A DNA stretch of 64,000 bases from Acridotheres tristis (taxonomy: Eukaryota > Chordata > Aves > Passeriformes > Sturnidae), in the NCBI GenBank assembly GCA_037013685.1, contig CM072886.1, positions 90,756,422-90,820,421 of the forward strand. Direction: 5' to 3'. Of the stretch, positions 1-11,122 are shown piece after piece. The position numbers were made by a program, and so were the translations under genes. The notes beneath the pieces are model-generated. The model did not search any database, was not told the DNA's origin, and worked only from the letters and a program-made list of their open reading frames with translations. Positions within the stretch are counted from its first letter, which is position 1. Every line of letters begins with the position of its first letter.

Positions 1-361
1 TACTGGGACTGTCCTGACTTACAGATTTTACATTTAAAAGTTTTGTACCTTAGGCTATTGACCACCAAGCTGCTTGTGGAGGGGCAGCCACCTACTGCCT
101 GTGTGTACAGGGCTCCCTTGTTCTAGTAACCAATCAGTCATGGAACAGTTTCATGGCATTGTGAGAGATGTCCAACACAGAGCACTAAAGGCAACACAAT
201 CCCCTGCAGATTGCAAAGCTTCCTTGTCATCCTGCTCACCACCACACAATTCCTAACAACAAAAACCCATAATGCTGTAAAACACTAAATACCAGAAGAC
301 CCACCTACCGTGTTATTTAAGCCTGCTCTGAGCCATAAAAACAGAAATCAGCAGCTGCATT

Positions 362-405
362 TCAACAATTCAAGGTCCTCTCCATGGCACTGGACACAGC
401 CAGGG
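362..405 (-). CDS. Candidate terminal coding exon
   Basis: A good minus-strand acceptor (pyrimidine tract over complement of 409-425, then CAG) opens an exon that accepts the single overhanging base left by the 2.2 kb exon. It then reads 13 codons ending in METLNC-like residues (actual end MERTLNC) before TGA at 362-364. No AATAAA or ATTAAA is visible on the minus strand between 361 and the window start, so any 3' UTR must run beyond the edge. The exon is short and could be chance. The competing end is read-through of the upstream exon to a stop at 2185, with a polyA signal at 553-558. Confidence 0.3.
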
Positions 406-2213
406 CTGATGGAGGTAGAGGAGGGGAGCAGGCTCAACCACACACCTTCACTTGTAGCTCATCTATGAGGGGTAACACCCCAAAGGGGGCTTTCCTTCTC
501 TGCATCTAATTTACACAAAAATAGGTCACTAGCATATTAGTGTTAATACACTTTTATTTCACTTTTTTCCCCCTACTTTTTCTCTTCTCTGTATACAGCC
601 ATTACACAGATTCAGTGCTGAAATTCAGGTAACAATGTGCCTCAGCAGGATATCTTCTCCAAGTACTCACCTTTTACAATGTTCTAGACCCCCAATACTT
701 GGTTAAAAAGCGGGTTTAAAACTTTCTGTTGACTTGCAATTCAAAACATCCTGTGCTCCAACATTTTCTGTGCAACAATTTTTTACACTCTTGTACTACT
801 TCTCTCCATCACAAAAAGACCTTACAGGCACCCTTCAGAAAAAAATCCTCCCATTACCTGTCCATGGTGTTAATAATAAGGAATGTCCATACACCTTCTC
901 TCTCCCTACACAGCTTTTCTTTCTGTGTTTATGCACAGCAGTTAAAACTGGAAGTATTTTGGTGTGCTGCAAATGATACTGTTTCTATGCAGAAGTAGCT
1001 GGAAATAGATTTTGCTATTGCAGTGCTTTTATTCTTATCTTCTTTAATTTCATCACTTAGAAATGCCAGATTAAACATTTTGCAGTGATCCTTAGTGATG
1101 GGATTGCTCTCTAAGTGTGTCACAGCAACCATAATGAAGAACTTTAAAGACCAGGAAACAAAACAAAAACTTCAGGTTCAGAGGAAATGCAATTTGATCC
1201 ACAACACAAGTATTTTATAAGAAACTCTTCTACAGACATTCCTATTTGCTTTTAGCTACCAACAATTAAATAAAGATTCAATTATCGAAGTGCAATGCAC
1301 TTAACTACACTTAATATTCAAATAAATTAAATAAGCACAGTAGAACAGTTTTCCTCAATAGCCACTGCCATAAACCACAGGTTCAAAAAAATTGACCTTG
1401 GATAGCCTCAAGAGCTACGGGGCAGAGAAAGATATCAGCTTAATAAATCTGTAGAATTAAGCCTTTTTGTGTACTCTCCATGGCATACACAAATTGAAAC
1501 ACAAACACAAACCAATGGGTGGGGAATCATAAAAACCCCCAAGCCAGGGCAGTTCTTTCCCAATAAAACCATTGCTGTGGGTGCAAGACAAAACTTTCTT
1601 CACCAGAGGGGATGCAAGATCTTCTCCTCTACACTACTGCAGGAGCCTCACTGTTGTCCTCAGGTGCACTCTTGATTTCCTTTTCTTCCTCTTGCTTCCC
1701 CACAGTACCCCTTTTCCATCTCTATCATCTGTAAAGTGTGAAGTACCCGCTGGAACTAACACGACTGTGACAGCCACGTCATCCCTAATCACCTGAGCTA
1801 CACTGCAAGACTTCAGCTTTATATACTTTGATATCTTAAGACCATCAATCTTTCAAGAGAGGGATGGTGCTCGAGTGCTGAAACCAGCTACTTGGCCATT
1901 TAAGATACTTAAAAGCCACCATACTCCGATATTTTGTTATGCTGTTTTACATTTTATAAGATCTTTTTTACAGCTATTTTATTTCTTACATGCCACATTT
2001 CCCCTCTGCTAAAGAAATCTTTTCTTTCACAGTTTAAAACACTTTCAAGAAATGGCAAAAAGGGAGCAAAGAAAGTGGGGCTGAAAGGGACTTCCCTTGC
2101 TCACTGCTATCCCTGCATAAAATGGGCAGTCAAAGGGAGACCCCTTCCAGGATGAAGATTTCCCATACTGGAAAATTGTATTATTTAAGTGGTGGGAGTT
2201 GAAGATGGCTTAC
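406..2213 (-). other. Intron or alternative 3' UTR
   Basis: There is no convincing exon here. A strong donor-like GTGAGT near 665-670 is preceded by stops in all frames within about 30 nt, leaving room only for a tiny exon. AATAAA on the minus strand at 553-558 would serve as a polyA signal if the upstream exon is read through its donor to the stop at 2185. Confidence 0.35.
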
Positions 2214-2314
2214 CCAAGGCCAACCACCAACTCAGCTTATGAGCAGCTACCATCTCCTGGAGAAAACTCACCATAGGTTCTCTGTCATGCACTTTACACT
2301 TACAGCCAGGGCAG
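2214..2314 (-). CDS. Coding exon with Cys/His cluster
   Basis: The acceptor is a strong pyrimidine tract ending in TTTAG and the donor is TTGG|GTAAGC. Between them 33 codons are open. The exon starts with one base that completes the GA overhang of the 5.2 kb exon (giving Asp) and ends with one overhanging base. The peptide begins CPGCKCKVHDREPM, a C-x2-C-x-C-x2-H pattern that could bind a metal, followed by a helical segment containing KLSWWLAL. An earlier internal donor (ATG|GTGAGT, about 2272) would give a shorter form, and read-through gives a stop at 2185. Phase agreement with the upstream exon and good splice sites at both ends support it as real. Confidence 0.6.
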
Positions 2315-5210
2315 CTAAATAACTGAGGTGTGAAGAGTGTTCCCACTTTCTTGTCATGCAGGTGCATGATGCTGGATGCATTTCTTTCTTAGGAAATTCT
2401 GCACCAGATGAAGTCCCCTCCCTGCTCCCACTCTGTATCTAACAGGCAGGAAACCCAGCAACCAGGCCAGCTTCAGGCAGTGACACAGCTGACTGCATTT
2501 GGCATCCCTTTTAGATAGAAATTCAGGAATTGCCACATTCCAGAAAAGCAATTTTGCCTCCAACATGCTGCAAAAACACACTTGGCAGTCTCCCTCACTT
2601 TCCAAATGCATGCTATCTTGTCTACCTAAGAAGTACAGGCTGCATGAGCTGGGCAAATACCACTAAGTAGCCATTGAGGGAGGGCTATTTTTCTTTCTGC
2701 TGATTTTTAAAAGTCTTATGATGTCCATTATCTAATGCTGTTAACTATTGAAAAAGAATATTCTCCTATTCAATAACAACGCCATTTTCATAATTTCTGT
2801 TTTTGCGAAGATTCTTGAGTGTATCACACTGATATTGCCTGTTACTTAGTCAGCTTCTTATACAGCATATTAACCTGGAAAAATGCATGTAATTACAAAA
2901 CATCTCCTTTTGTCTGAGAACAACATCAATTTCTAACAGCCAAATGGAAAAAACAAACAAACCAAGTCAGAAACCATGCTCAAAAAAAGGAAATTACAAT
3001 TCATTGACTGCAAAACCCAATAAATGATTGTGTTCTTCAAACTCAGGAGTTAAGTATAACAACTGCTGCAACTTGGTACCCAACATTCAGTATCAAGTTA
3101 GTCCTTGATATACAAAAGATTTCAGTAGCTTTTAAACTACCTAAGCCTCTGAAAATTTGGAATCAAAAATCAGCTTGCTTCCCCAGAAAGCCTTCACAAG
3201 ACTCTGATACAAAAGTCTTCTATGTCAAACTCAGAACAGTTTTGTGTGTGAATTTTGTTTTTATGAGCACTGATTCACGTGCTTGATGCTACTGAACAAT
3301 TGCTCATTTCAGAACACAAGAATCTGAGAAAGAGAGCTTTTAAAAGGTTACTTCACTTCTTTACTACTTCTAAATTGTGGACTTACAAGTCACTCTGCTT
3401 GTCAGAGCAAGCTTCAGAAGTGTAGAATGAACTAGATCCTCCTGGGCTTTATAATTTCACCTAAAATAATTATTTAGAAGCTCTTCAATTTGTGGACTAT
3501 CTTAATTTTCTCTATGGAGGAATAGCACAGTCTGCCAAAAAAGAAAGTAAACCTGAGAATGATGGTCTTTGCTCTTTTTAGATGGTAGGTTTTAAACCAT
3601 CACAGTCCATCTAAGTTTAGTTTGTAAGAACAAGGCTTTGAAAGTGCAATTTTAAGTTTACGCCAGTTATAAAGTATAGCATTAATATACACACACCAAT
3701 TTAGCAAATTTGCTTCAAATGTGACTATCATCCTTAGCCTAAATTCACAGTAACATTGATTAACTACCACTGTAGTTATACATCAACCATTTTAATAAAA
3801 TCACCTGGATTCAGTCAATTTTGCTGGTATTCTCACAGAAGTCAGAAAGAAAAATGTAATTATATTGTGCTGCCTAAATAGCTAATTAATGTGTGTCATC
3901 ATGATTTTTCTACCCACTTCTTGTTTATCATCTCTTCTCAAGATCTTCTGTTGCTTCAAGTTCTAAATGTTTTCTTTTCCTTTTGTCGAGCTTTGATACT
4001 TATATCAACACAGGAGTTTTGTACAACTAAAATTAGGAAGTTTTAAAGAAATCACTATAAAGATTTTTAATTACACAGCTAAGTTCCCAGACACGCCATA
4101 AATAAATGATCAGTGTCTTGTTAGCAGGTTTGCACAAAATTTCACCCAACAGACTATCAAATATATGGAAGATTTGAACCCTGCCCACACACAAACACTT
4201 GTATTACTGAATAATTAACTTCATTATTCAGATGAGAATATTAATGATGTCAGTAAAGCACAGCCATCAAAATTCAAAATTTCCTACCCACAACTGCAAC
4301 ACTGAAAAAACCCCCAGCTTTATATTCTATGCCTGCTGTGTCAAGGTCCTGTAATCACTCAATTTGTCTATAACATAATTTCTAATTTTCTTGCATCTCT
4401 TTCCCTTCCTTCAATCCTAGCATTTCTCACAGAAGTGCACCAAGAAATGAAGAAAAGGAGCAGAAAGCATCCACGTCAACATGTCTGTGATGGAATGATT
4501 TCAAATTCAGTGGCATGGCAAAGCTCACACCAGCTCTGAAAAGGCCACTACCTCCTCCTTGTTCATAAATTAGATGGGAACTATCTTCTGTCTTCAGGTA
4601 TAGATATCTCCTAAAGTAGAGGTCAAGGGAGGTGGAAACATTGAGACACTCAATTCACATCCACTCCAGGCTGAGTAAAGAAGCTCCAGGAGACACTGCT
4701 TTGCTCAAGCTAAAAAGGCAAGAGTGCTCACTGGCCAACATGTTTAACAGAAAAAACAAAATCTGTCTTTTTGCCTCAAACAATCGCATCATCATGATCA
4801 TAAAGTACATTTTTAATTAGGCCACTCCTATCCTAGAAGCTGTTAAAATACAGAGACATATAGTTAAGGCCCTAATCTAAAAATGCAGGTGGCAGAATAG
4901 ATATAACCCTTTCAAGAAGAGATGCCAAATACCAGTGTTTTAAAATAATGTATCTATGCCCACTCATTGCATGATAAAGACCACAGTGTTTCATCCAACA
5001 ATATCAGCATCGAGCCAGTAACCTCAGCTCCTCTCAATCTGATGCCTCAGAGCAGTTTCAGAAGCTAAGCATCTGTTGTGGTTGCTAATAAAAAGTCTGA
5101 AGAATTCTGCTTTCAAATATGCAAAAGTGGGTGGGGGAGAGGGGGCAGTTTCACTTTCCTGCAGCCACATGAAGATACATAACAGCTTTCAAAGTACATC
5201 ATTGACTCAC
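2315..5210 (-). other. Intron, about 2.9 kb
   Basis: AT-rich sequence between two supported exons. I see no exon, repeat family or RNA gene here. Confidence 0.45.
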
Positions 5211-5473
5211 TCCTGGTAAAAATCAATCAATTCTATGACGTTTCTGGAGCCTGGTAAATTAGCTAGAAAAAACACAAGCTTCTCTGGTTCCTCAGGGTTC
5301 ACAGTATGTGATCTGAACCTGGCTGTAACAATCATGTCCCTATAAACAAATGATGAAGGAATCGCAGCTGTCTGGAAATGCTGGCACTCAATAATGCTCC
5401 TTCCAAGGGGGTCAAAGCCTATAGACAGACCACAGGCTTCAAGGAGCCCTGCACAGAGCCAGTGCAGCAACAG
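5211..5473 (-). CDS. Long coding exon, unknown family
   Basis: This is the best single coding exon in the window: 87 codons open, bounded by GGA|GTGAGT and, in the longest form, by a T9 tract and AAG acceptor at 5474-5476. The reading includes FDPLGRSIIECQHFQTAAIP, VYRDMIVTARFRSHT and LANLPGSRNVIELIDFYQ, which look like globular protein sequence. Two internal acceptors would start the exon at 5448 or 5418 instead; both fit the one-base overhang of the 6.5 kb exon, whereas the longest form needs phase 0. The exon leaves two bases (GA) that the 2.2 kb exon completes. I do not recognise the domain. If the 6.5 kb exon belongs to another gene, this exon's partner upstream is unknown. Confidence 0.72.
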
Positions 5474-6462
5474 CTTAAAAAAAAACTGAGGTCACCAAAT
5501 GCAGGTGTCATGTAAGACACAATCACACAGGGAGAAGCATCAGCTCTCATAACAGGGTATCATTCCTGGGGAGGGCCACATGAAATGGATACCTCCCTTC
5601 AATCAAAGCAGAAAGAGGATTTAATATAAAGTAAAAACACTACAGAAGTGACAAATGGCAAGGTAATTCAGTTTAAGGACTAACATAATAGCTTTTTCTC
5701 TTCATTCAATTTCTAGTCTTTGCCAAGTTTCTGCTTCCAGCAGGCTACATAATCTGTCCAAAGACTTCAATATCACACAAAAAATCTTCATTGTTAAGGA
5801 CAGTGACTTTTATTTATACTGTTTGAAGTTGCTACTTGCTGGCAACATGCCAACATTCTGGGGCAGAACTGGTAAGAAGTAAAAAGGCTGAAGCTGAGCA
5901 ACCTCTTCACCTGTGGTTCTGTAATATTTGTTCTATGTAGAAACAAGAGATTATACTCACACACAGCAAGTGGAGTGCATCTGGAAAACCTGGGCTGCTC
6001 TACTGATAAGTGAGCATGAGTAGAGCTGCTAACATGCTTGAGACATGCAGCTCATGCAAGACATGCTGGATTTTGGCTATTGAGTTCAGGTAAACTTCAA
6101 AGATTGGCTGTGATCCCCAGATATCCAGCATCCATGGTTTCACCTGGATCACGAAAGGCTTGGAAATCCAGGAGAAATGCACCATATCTACCTTCAATAC
6201 TCTACAAGTTCTGGTTTCCCCCTACCCCAAGTGCCATCAGATAACATGACCGGAGAAACTCAAATGCATGGGGGTTGCCAAGATCGAGGCTAGAGGTTCA
6301 CAAAAGGGTTAATCTGTGCCAAATCAAGCAATTCTGATTTAAAAGCTGTGAGCACCTGACACTATCTAGGGACTGAGCTCTCTCCCGAAGGCAAGTTTAC
6401 CCTGGGCTAAATTTGTCACCTTTCATATGCCTATGTTGAATCCTAGTACACTGAATTCTTAC
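5474..6462 (-). other. Intron or 3' UTR of an upstream gene
   Basis: If the 6.5 kb exon is read through its donor, a stop falls at 6443-6445. A minus-strand AATAAA near 5808 (within TTTTATTTATA on the plus strand) would then give a 3' UTR of about 630 nt. Otherwise this is a 1 kb intron. No further exon was seen. Confidence 0.35.
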
Positions 6463-6587
6463 TTATCAAATGCACAGCCTGCCCTTTTGTCTGCAGCTGC
6501 TTCAGTGCTATTTGCACCATGTTTCTGCCTAGAGGTTTGTCCCTCTGCTCCTGTGCCCATAGCTTGAGAAGCTCATAATTGGCAGAT
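6463..6587 (-). CDS. Coding exon, death-fold-like helices
   Basis: The acceptor is TTTTGTGTCCCAG and the donor is GATAA|GTAAGA. Between them are 41 open codons starting with SANYELLKLWAQEQRDKPLG and ending QTKGQAVHLI. The spacing of leucines around a central Trp, then a short turn and a second amphipathic helix, resembles helices 5-6 of a death domain as in PIDD or UNC5. The first four helices are not evident upstream, so this is only a resemblance. It enters in phase 2 and exits in phase 1. Read-through adds SKNSVY and a stop at 6443, so it could be a terminal exon. Confidence 0.6.
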
Positions 6588-7104
6588 CTGGGACACAAAA
6601 TAATTCTTAGTGAAAGCCAGGAAGCTTCTGAAACCAACAAACAAGACAAAAACATCTCAGTCGGGGATGTGTGTATGTGTAATGAATGCCAAACAGTGGT
6701 AACATAAAACTGTGTGAAAATATTTCTTTCCAGGTCACTTTTACCATGAAACGTGTTTTGATTCTCTAAATTCACTCTGTTGATGTTATAAACACACCCC
6801 TTTTCATTAGCAAATGCATAGATGGCTGCAGAGCCACACTTGAAATGAGACAGTGCTGTGTTCTATACCAGACTGTTAGTTTGAAATACCATCCCTTGCA
6901 GTGCATTTACTCCTGTGTACGTACAGCTAGTACTGCCTTTACAATGGGGCAGTGATTCAACTGTTTTCTGGTCCATTCTAACAAACTAACACAGAGAGAC
7001 TACAAATACAAGGTAACCAACAGTTTTAGAGAAACAAAAAAAACCGTACTGATTCGTGTTTAATTTACTGATTCCTGGAGAAGAACGAAACCTTTTGAAC
7101 CTAC

Positions 7105-7120
7105 AAACAAATGAGGCCAT
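7105..7120 (-). CDS. Possible 16-nt microexon
   Basis: A near-ideal acceptor (long pyrimidine tract, TTTTCAG) lies next to a fair donor (TTT|GTAGGT). The 16 bases between them convert phase 1 to phase 2, exactly what is needed to join the 8.5 kb exon to the 6.5 kb exon. All evidence is splice signals and phase; the peptide is only about five residues, so it may be fortuitous. Confidence 0.2.
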
Positions 7121-8218
7121 CTGAAAAGTATGAAGGAAAGGATAAGACTTAAAAGCTAATGTATTTAAAAGACCCAAACAAACGAAATAATAATTATAAT
7201 CAGTGTTATCTCCACAACCCATAAAACTGGTACCTTTCTGCTACAGCTTCAGAAATCAATTTTGTTATCAAAATACAGCCAACAAATCTATATAACACAC
7301 ACAAAAGGAAGTCTCGAGTTCAACAATCATCTCTGTCTTATCCTTGTTATTAATTAAAACAGATGGCAGTGGGAGTGGTAACAGCTACACACAATTTGGG
7401 ACACTAAAGAGGAAGACATTAAGTTTTATAACAGTCACAGAAATACAAGGTGCTTTTTTTTCTAAGCACATATTCACACAGAAATATTTGAGGATGATCC
7501 AGCATTAGAAACAGAATCTACATCCTCTTTTGTGCATATAAACTGCTCTGATCCAAGACCCGACTACATCCACTAGATCATTGGTAGCCAGCAGGAAATT
7601 TAAGTCATTCAATCCAAGATGAAAAATCTTCTAATTTTTAAAAAAGGGAACTAAATTAATACCCTGGAATAATACATAAAACTGCTTGCAAATCAAGGAG
7701 CACTGCATCAGACTTGGCACTCCATATTCTAGTGTGGAGTATTCTCCACTCGCACAAAGCAGGCAAGAAAGTGAGGGAAATCAATTAGAAGTGAAAAGCC
7801 TCCATGCACGTGCCAAAATGCAGCCTTAGGATGCAGCTGTGTATCCCATCTAATCCAGCGTAACACGGCTAACCCGGAGAGGCTGAGCCCACTCCCTCCC
7901 AGTTCCATCATGCTGCAGGGCACTTCCAAAGCCACCCAGCTGCTCAGGCAGGCTGAGGGGCTCCCACCATGTGCACACACACAAAATCTGTTCTCCAGCA
8001 CCTGACAGAGGTGGCCATTGTCATGCCATTGCCACCAACCCCGACAGGGGAGCTGTAACCTCTGCCAAAGGGACAGGCGGCAAACAGAAATGGAAACTTC
8101 CTAGAATGGGCACAGCTGGCTCAGCCAGAGATTGCTAGCCATCTTGTATTGGAAGGAAGGGCTTCCTCAGGAGATGGACAAGTTCTATGATTTTAATTAC
8201 CACTCTTTACGTCTCCAG

Positions 8219-8318
8219 GAGAAGAGAAGAGAAGAGAAGAGAAGAGAAGAGAAGAGAAGAGAAGAGAAGAGAAGAGAAGAGAAGAGAAGAGAAGAGAAGA
8301 GAAGAGAAGAGAAGAGAA
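8219..8318. repeat. (GAAGA)n pentanucleotide microsatellite
   Basis: About 20 near-perfect copies of GAAGA on the plus strand, CTTCT on the minus strand. It sits in the predicted intron about 200 nt downstream of the 8.5 kb exon, so in the transcript it would be a 100-nt pure pyrimidine tract. It creates artefactual open frames on both strands. Confidence 0.98.
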
Positions 8319-8518
8319 AAGAGAGGCCTAACTTTTCTTTAGAAAGGGCCAGCCAAGAGATAGGTATCCTTATTGCAGGAAAGAGCACAAGTGGAAGGAC
8401 AATGTAATAAGCACCTAGTGATGCACCACAGCTGCATGACTTTGAGTCATCCTGTGATCCAGGTATTCAGACACAGCCCGGGCAGCCCTTTGCTGGCAGC
8501 TTGCCCCCAGCATCCTAC

Positions 8519-8608
8519 CAGACACTCGCAACTTATTTGGAGATGCATCTGCTGATAAATCTGCATCTGCTCCCTGTTGAAAGGGCAGCACAGGCATGGT
8601 GGACATCC
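8519..8608 (-). CDS. Candidate coding exon, low-complexity linker
   Basis: The acceptor is excellent (TGTTTGTTTTTCCTTCAG) and the donor is good (TCTG|GTAGGA). The 29-codon frame includes MSTMPVLPFQQGADADLSAD and ASPNKLRVS, rich in Ala, Asp, Ser and Pro like an inter-domain linker. It enters and exits in phase 1. A second frame is also open (phase 0 in and out, Cys-rich), so the coding frame is inferred from the neighbours. It lies 212 nt below the 8.8 kb exon. Confidence 0.42.
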
Positions 8609-8815
8609 CTGAAGGAAAAACAAACAGTGGAGGCCAGTAAAGCAGATCACTGGGGCACTTAAGTAGCAGAATAACAAGCCCACACAAGGGTTTATGTATT
8701 TGTTTAACCCCTACACGAGAATAATCAGCGCCATTTGGGCTGATTAACCTCAAATAAATAAAATGTCACTGCTTCCTACAATGGATGAAAAACAAAAAAT
8801 TGCATGAAATTGTAT

Positions 8816-9014
8816 TCAACTTTTCAGAAAAACCAGAAGAAACTCCAGGTCTCTTGACACTGTCTGACTCCATCCTTTCTTTAACAGCTGTAACCTCTCA
8901 TCTTTATTAATCAGGGACCTGTTCAAAGTATCCACGGCATGAGCTCCAAATTTCAGTTTAAGAGTTAACTTGTACAAAGAAGCCAATACTTGTTCTGTCA
9001 GTCCTTGCTCACTC
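8816..9014 (-). CDS. Coding exon, helical segment
   Basis: A textbook acceptor (GTTTCCTTTTTCCCAG) opens 65 codons that read SEQGLTEQVLASLYKLTLKL, then INKDERLQLLKKGW and RDLEFLLVFLKS before TGA at 8816-8818. The peptide is clearly protein-like and alpha-helical. It accepts a two-base overhang from the 9.6 kb exon, giving Met. The only donor that would continue the chain is AAAA|GTTGAA (exon end 8821, phase 1), which is weak; otherwise this is a terminal exon ending ...FLKS. No AATAAA follows within about 1.8 kb, but an ATTAAA occurs near 8190. Whether the gene stops here is the main uncertainty of the model. Confidence 0.66.
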
Positions 9015-9637
9015 CTGGGAAAAAGGAAACAACTCAGACATGTTGCATAACTGCTCATCGGCACCGTCAAAGAGCTCGAGCAGTAATTGGAAAACTAATA
9101 TCACTGCTTCAAATATGTGCAAAAATACACAGTGCAAGGCCCATTAAGGGGATAGATGAGGAGACAGACATGCAACTCCTCTCACTGTCAGGGCCTCTTC
9201 AGAATAATTTAATGCAGGATCCAAAGAAAATGTCCTCCCACGTGTATTGATGCTAATTCACAGAATTAAAAAGCAAACCTAAGAACGCTGAAGCCAAGAA
9301 ATGAGTTCACAGTAAAATCAGCTTCCAGTTTGGGCAAATTAACTCGGTAGCATGCTTCATTCATATGCCCTAACATATACAAAATATGTCATATTGGTCA
9401 AGTGGTCTGTAAATCTGGTACTCCTGCTATCCACAGATACACAGGTGGTTTCCAAACAGCTCTTTCAGCTCCCCTTTAGCTATTGCATCAGCCAGACAAG
9501 CATATTTATACTTAAGATTGTTTTCTAAAAGGTTTATGCTGTTTTTTAAAAGAAGCCATAATCAGAAAACAAATGTATGCTTGAATATGCTCACACAAAG
9601 TCTGTTTTGCTAGCAAATTAGAAAGCAGGTCACCTAC

Positions 9638-9679
9638 ATGGTCAACTTCACAGCACCATGGAAGAAGACACTGTGTCTA
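9638..9679 (-). CDS. Short coding exon
   Basis: The acceptor is strong (CCTTTTTCTCTTTACTCCAAG) and the donor is ACCAT|GTAGGT. Thirteen codons, RHSVFFHGAVKLT, enter in phase 2; the AT overhang is completed to Met by the next exon at 9014. The joined reading across the junction is smooth, which supports it. Confidence 0.45.
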
Positions 9680-9921
9680 CTTGGAGTAAAGAGAAAAAGG
9701 CCCTATCTAATATAAAAGAAAATATAGATCAGCTATGCAGCTAGTTAAATAGAAAGGGAAAAACATGAAAATGTAAGACCTTATAGTTCTTAGTTTTAAA
9801 GCCATCAGAACTAAATATAGGAAAAGAAAATAAACATGTTTTTCAGATAGGGTTTTGTCCCCATCGGTCCCCCTCCCCATACATGTATACAGTGGAGGGA
9901 GAAAATATACAAGAAGGATAC

Positions 9922-9952
9922 ACAGATTTATTTTCACAGGACTTCTTTGGTA
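9922..9952 (-). CDS. Possible 31-nt exon with U12-like donor
   Basis: The acceptor is strong (TTCTGCTCCTTTAG). The proposed 5' splice site, GTATCCTT, matches the U12-type consensus instead of GTRAGT. The coding frame is PKKSCENKSV, phase 1 in and phase 2 out, consistent with both neighbours. No clear TTCCTTAAC branch site lies near the next acceptor, so the U12 reading is doubtful. A longer overlapping frame is also open. Confidence 0.25.
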
Positions 9953-10045
9953 CTAAAGGAGCAGAAGACTTCATCAAGAATTTCTTACAATTTTCTTCAC
10001 ATTACTACAAAAAGCAATCCATTTGTCATGTACACTTAGCAACAC

Positions 10046-10107
10046 CTTGCAGATTACTAATATAAAATTGCAGTAAACATTCTTTTAGTGAAAGATAACA
10101 TGCTTGG
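10046..10107 (-). CDS. Candidate coding exon
   Basis: The acceptor is AACGTTTTATGCAG and the donor is GCAAG|GTGTTG. Twenty codons reading QACYLSLKECLLQFYISNLQ are open, phase 2 in and phase 1 out. The intron to the next exon would be 93 nt. Splice signals are moderate, so it rests on phase and reading quality. Confidence 0.38.
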
Positions 10108-10944
10108 CTGCATAAAACGTTAAGCAGTATGTAATAAAATATGTTAGGTTAGTCACAGCATTTAATACTGCTGTAACTATATCTATGTTTGCTTTCCAAT
10201 GAGAACATGACAACATACAGCATCTGTCCCAGAACTGTACACAGCAATGACATTTCATTTTATAAAAGCATCTTGTCTTTCAAAGTACTAAATAAACAAA
10301 AGGCACCTGAAAAAAAGTCTCATCTTCAGAAAAATGCTCTAATAAATTACAACCTAATATTAGACATTTCAAATGACAGTATTTGCCAGGGTCTCTTTAT
10401 ACATTCACAGAGCACCACAGTTTTATTAAAAATAGCAAAGGTGGCCACAGAGTCATTTGAGCTGCACTCCAGCCCTTGCCAGAGCATCTCTCTGAGATCC
10501 CAAGCTCATCAGTGGGTCCTTGCCTGTTCCTGCTCAGACCTGGTCCCAGCCTGGGGTGCCTGCAACACCCTGCCAGACAAAACACGTTTTGTAACTTGGC
10601 TGGAGCTCTGAGCAGACCTTTAACAGCCAGAAACTCAGGAATTGTCTATTAACCACCCTTGAGAGGCCTCCAGAAAGTATTTTATTTCAGGCTATTGTTT
10701 TGCTACCAGCTTTTCCAATAGCCTATTGTTACCACAGCACATTCACAAGCTCAACACCTCAATAGGTAACTGAATGGCACAATACAAGGTAAGCAAACAC
10801 CCCTGCCAAATGAAAAGTGCATTTTCTTATTTAATTACAGACCAGTTGTCCATCAACACATGCATTTAAATAACCAACTCCAGAGTCTGCAATCACCAGA
10901 GAGCAGCCTAGTGTAAATACATCAGAAATACACAAATACCCTAC

Positions 10945-10994
10945 CCACTGTTGCGCTGAACAACTGGAGATAAATAATATGAATGGTAATCTAC
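10945..10994 (-). CDS. Candidate coding exon
   Basis: The acceptor is very good (TTTTTGCTCTTCATCAG) and the donor is TGG|GTAGGG. Sixteen codons, VDYHSYYLSPVVQRNS, enter in phase 0 and leave GG. A retained CpG lies in the Gln-Arg codons. A second frame is also open. Confidence 0.45.
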
Positions 10995-11122
10995 CTGATG
11001 AAGAGCAAAAATGGAAAACTGCACAGTTTTCATGGTTGGTTAATGAGATAAGCCACGGCCCAAGGCAACAGCCTTTACCAAATAGAGTAAGACTGCATTT
11101 CCAGCTTATTTTTACTACTTAC

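Noticed and set aside
660..700. Strong GTGAGT donor near 665-670
   Set aside because: Stops in every frame within about 30 nt upstream leave only a 27-nt exon with unsuitable phase.
8132..8407. ORFs across 8.1-8.4 kb with EEKRR or LLFSS repeats
   Set aside because: Pure translation of the (GAAGA)n microsatellite.
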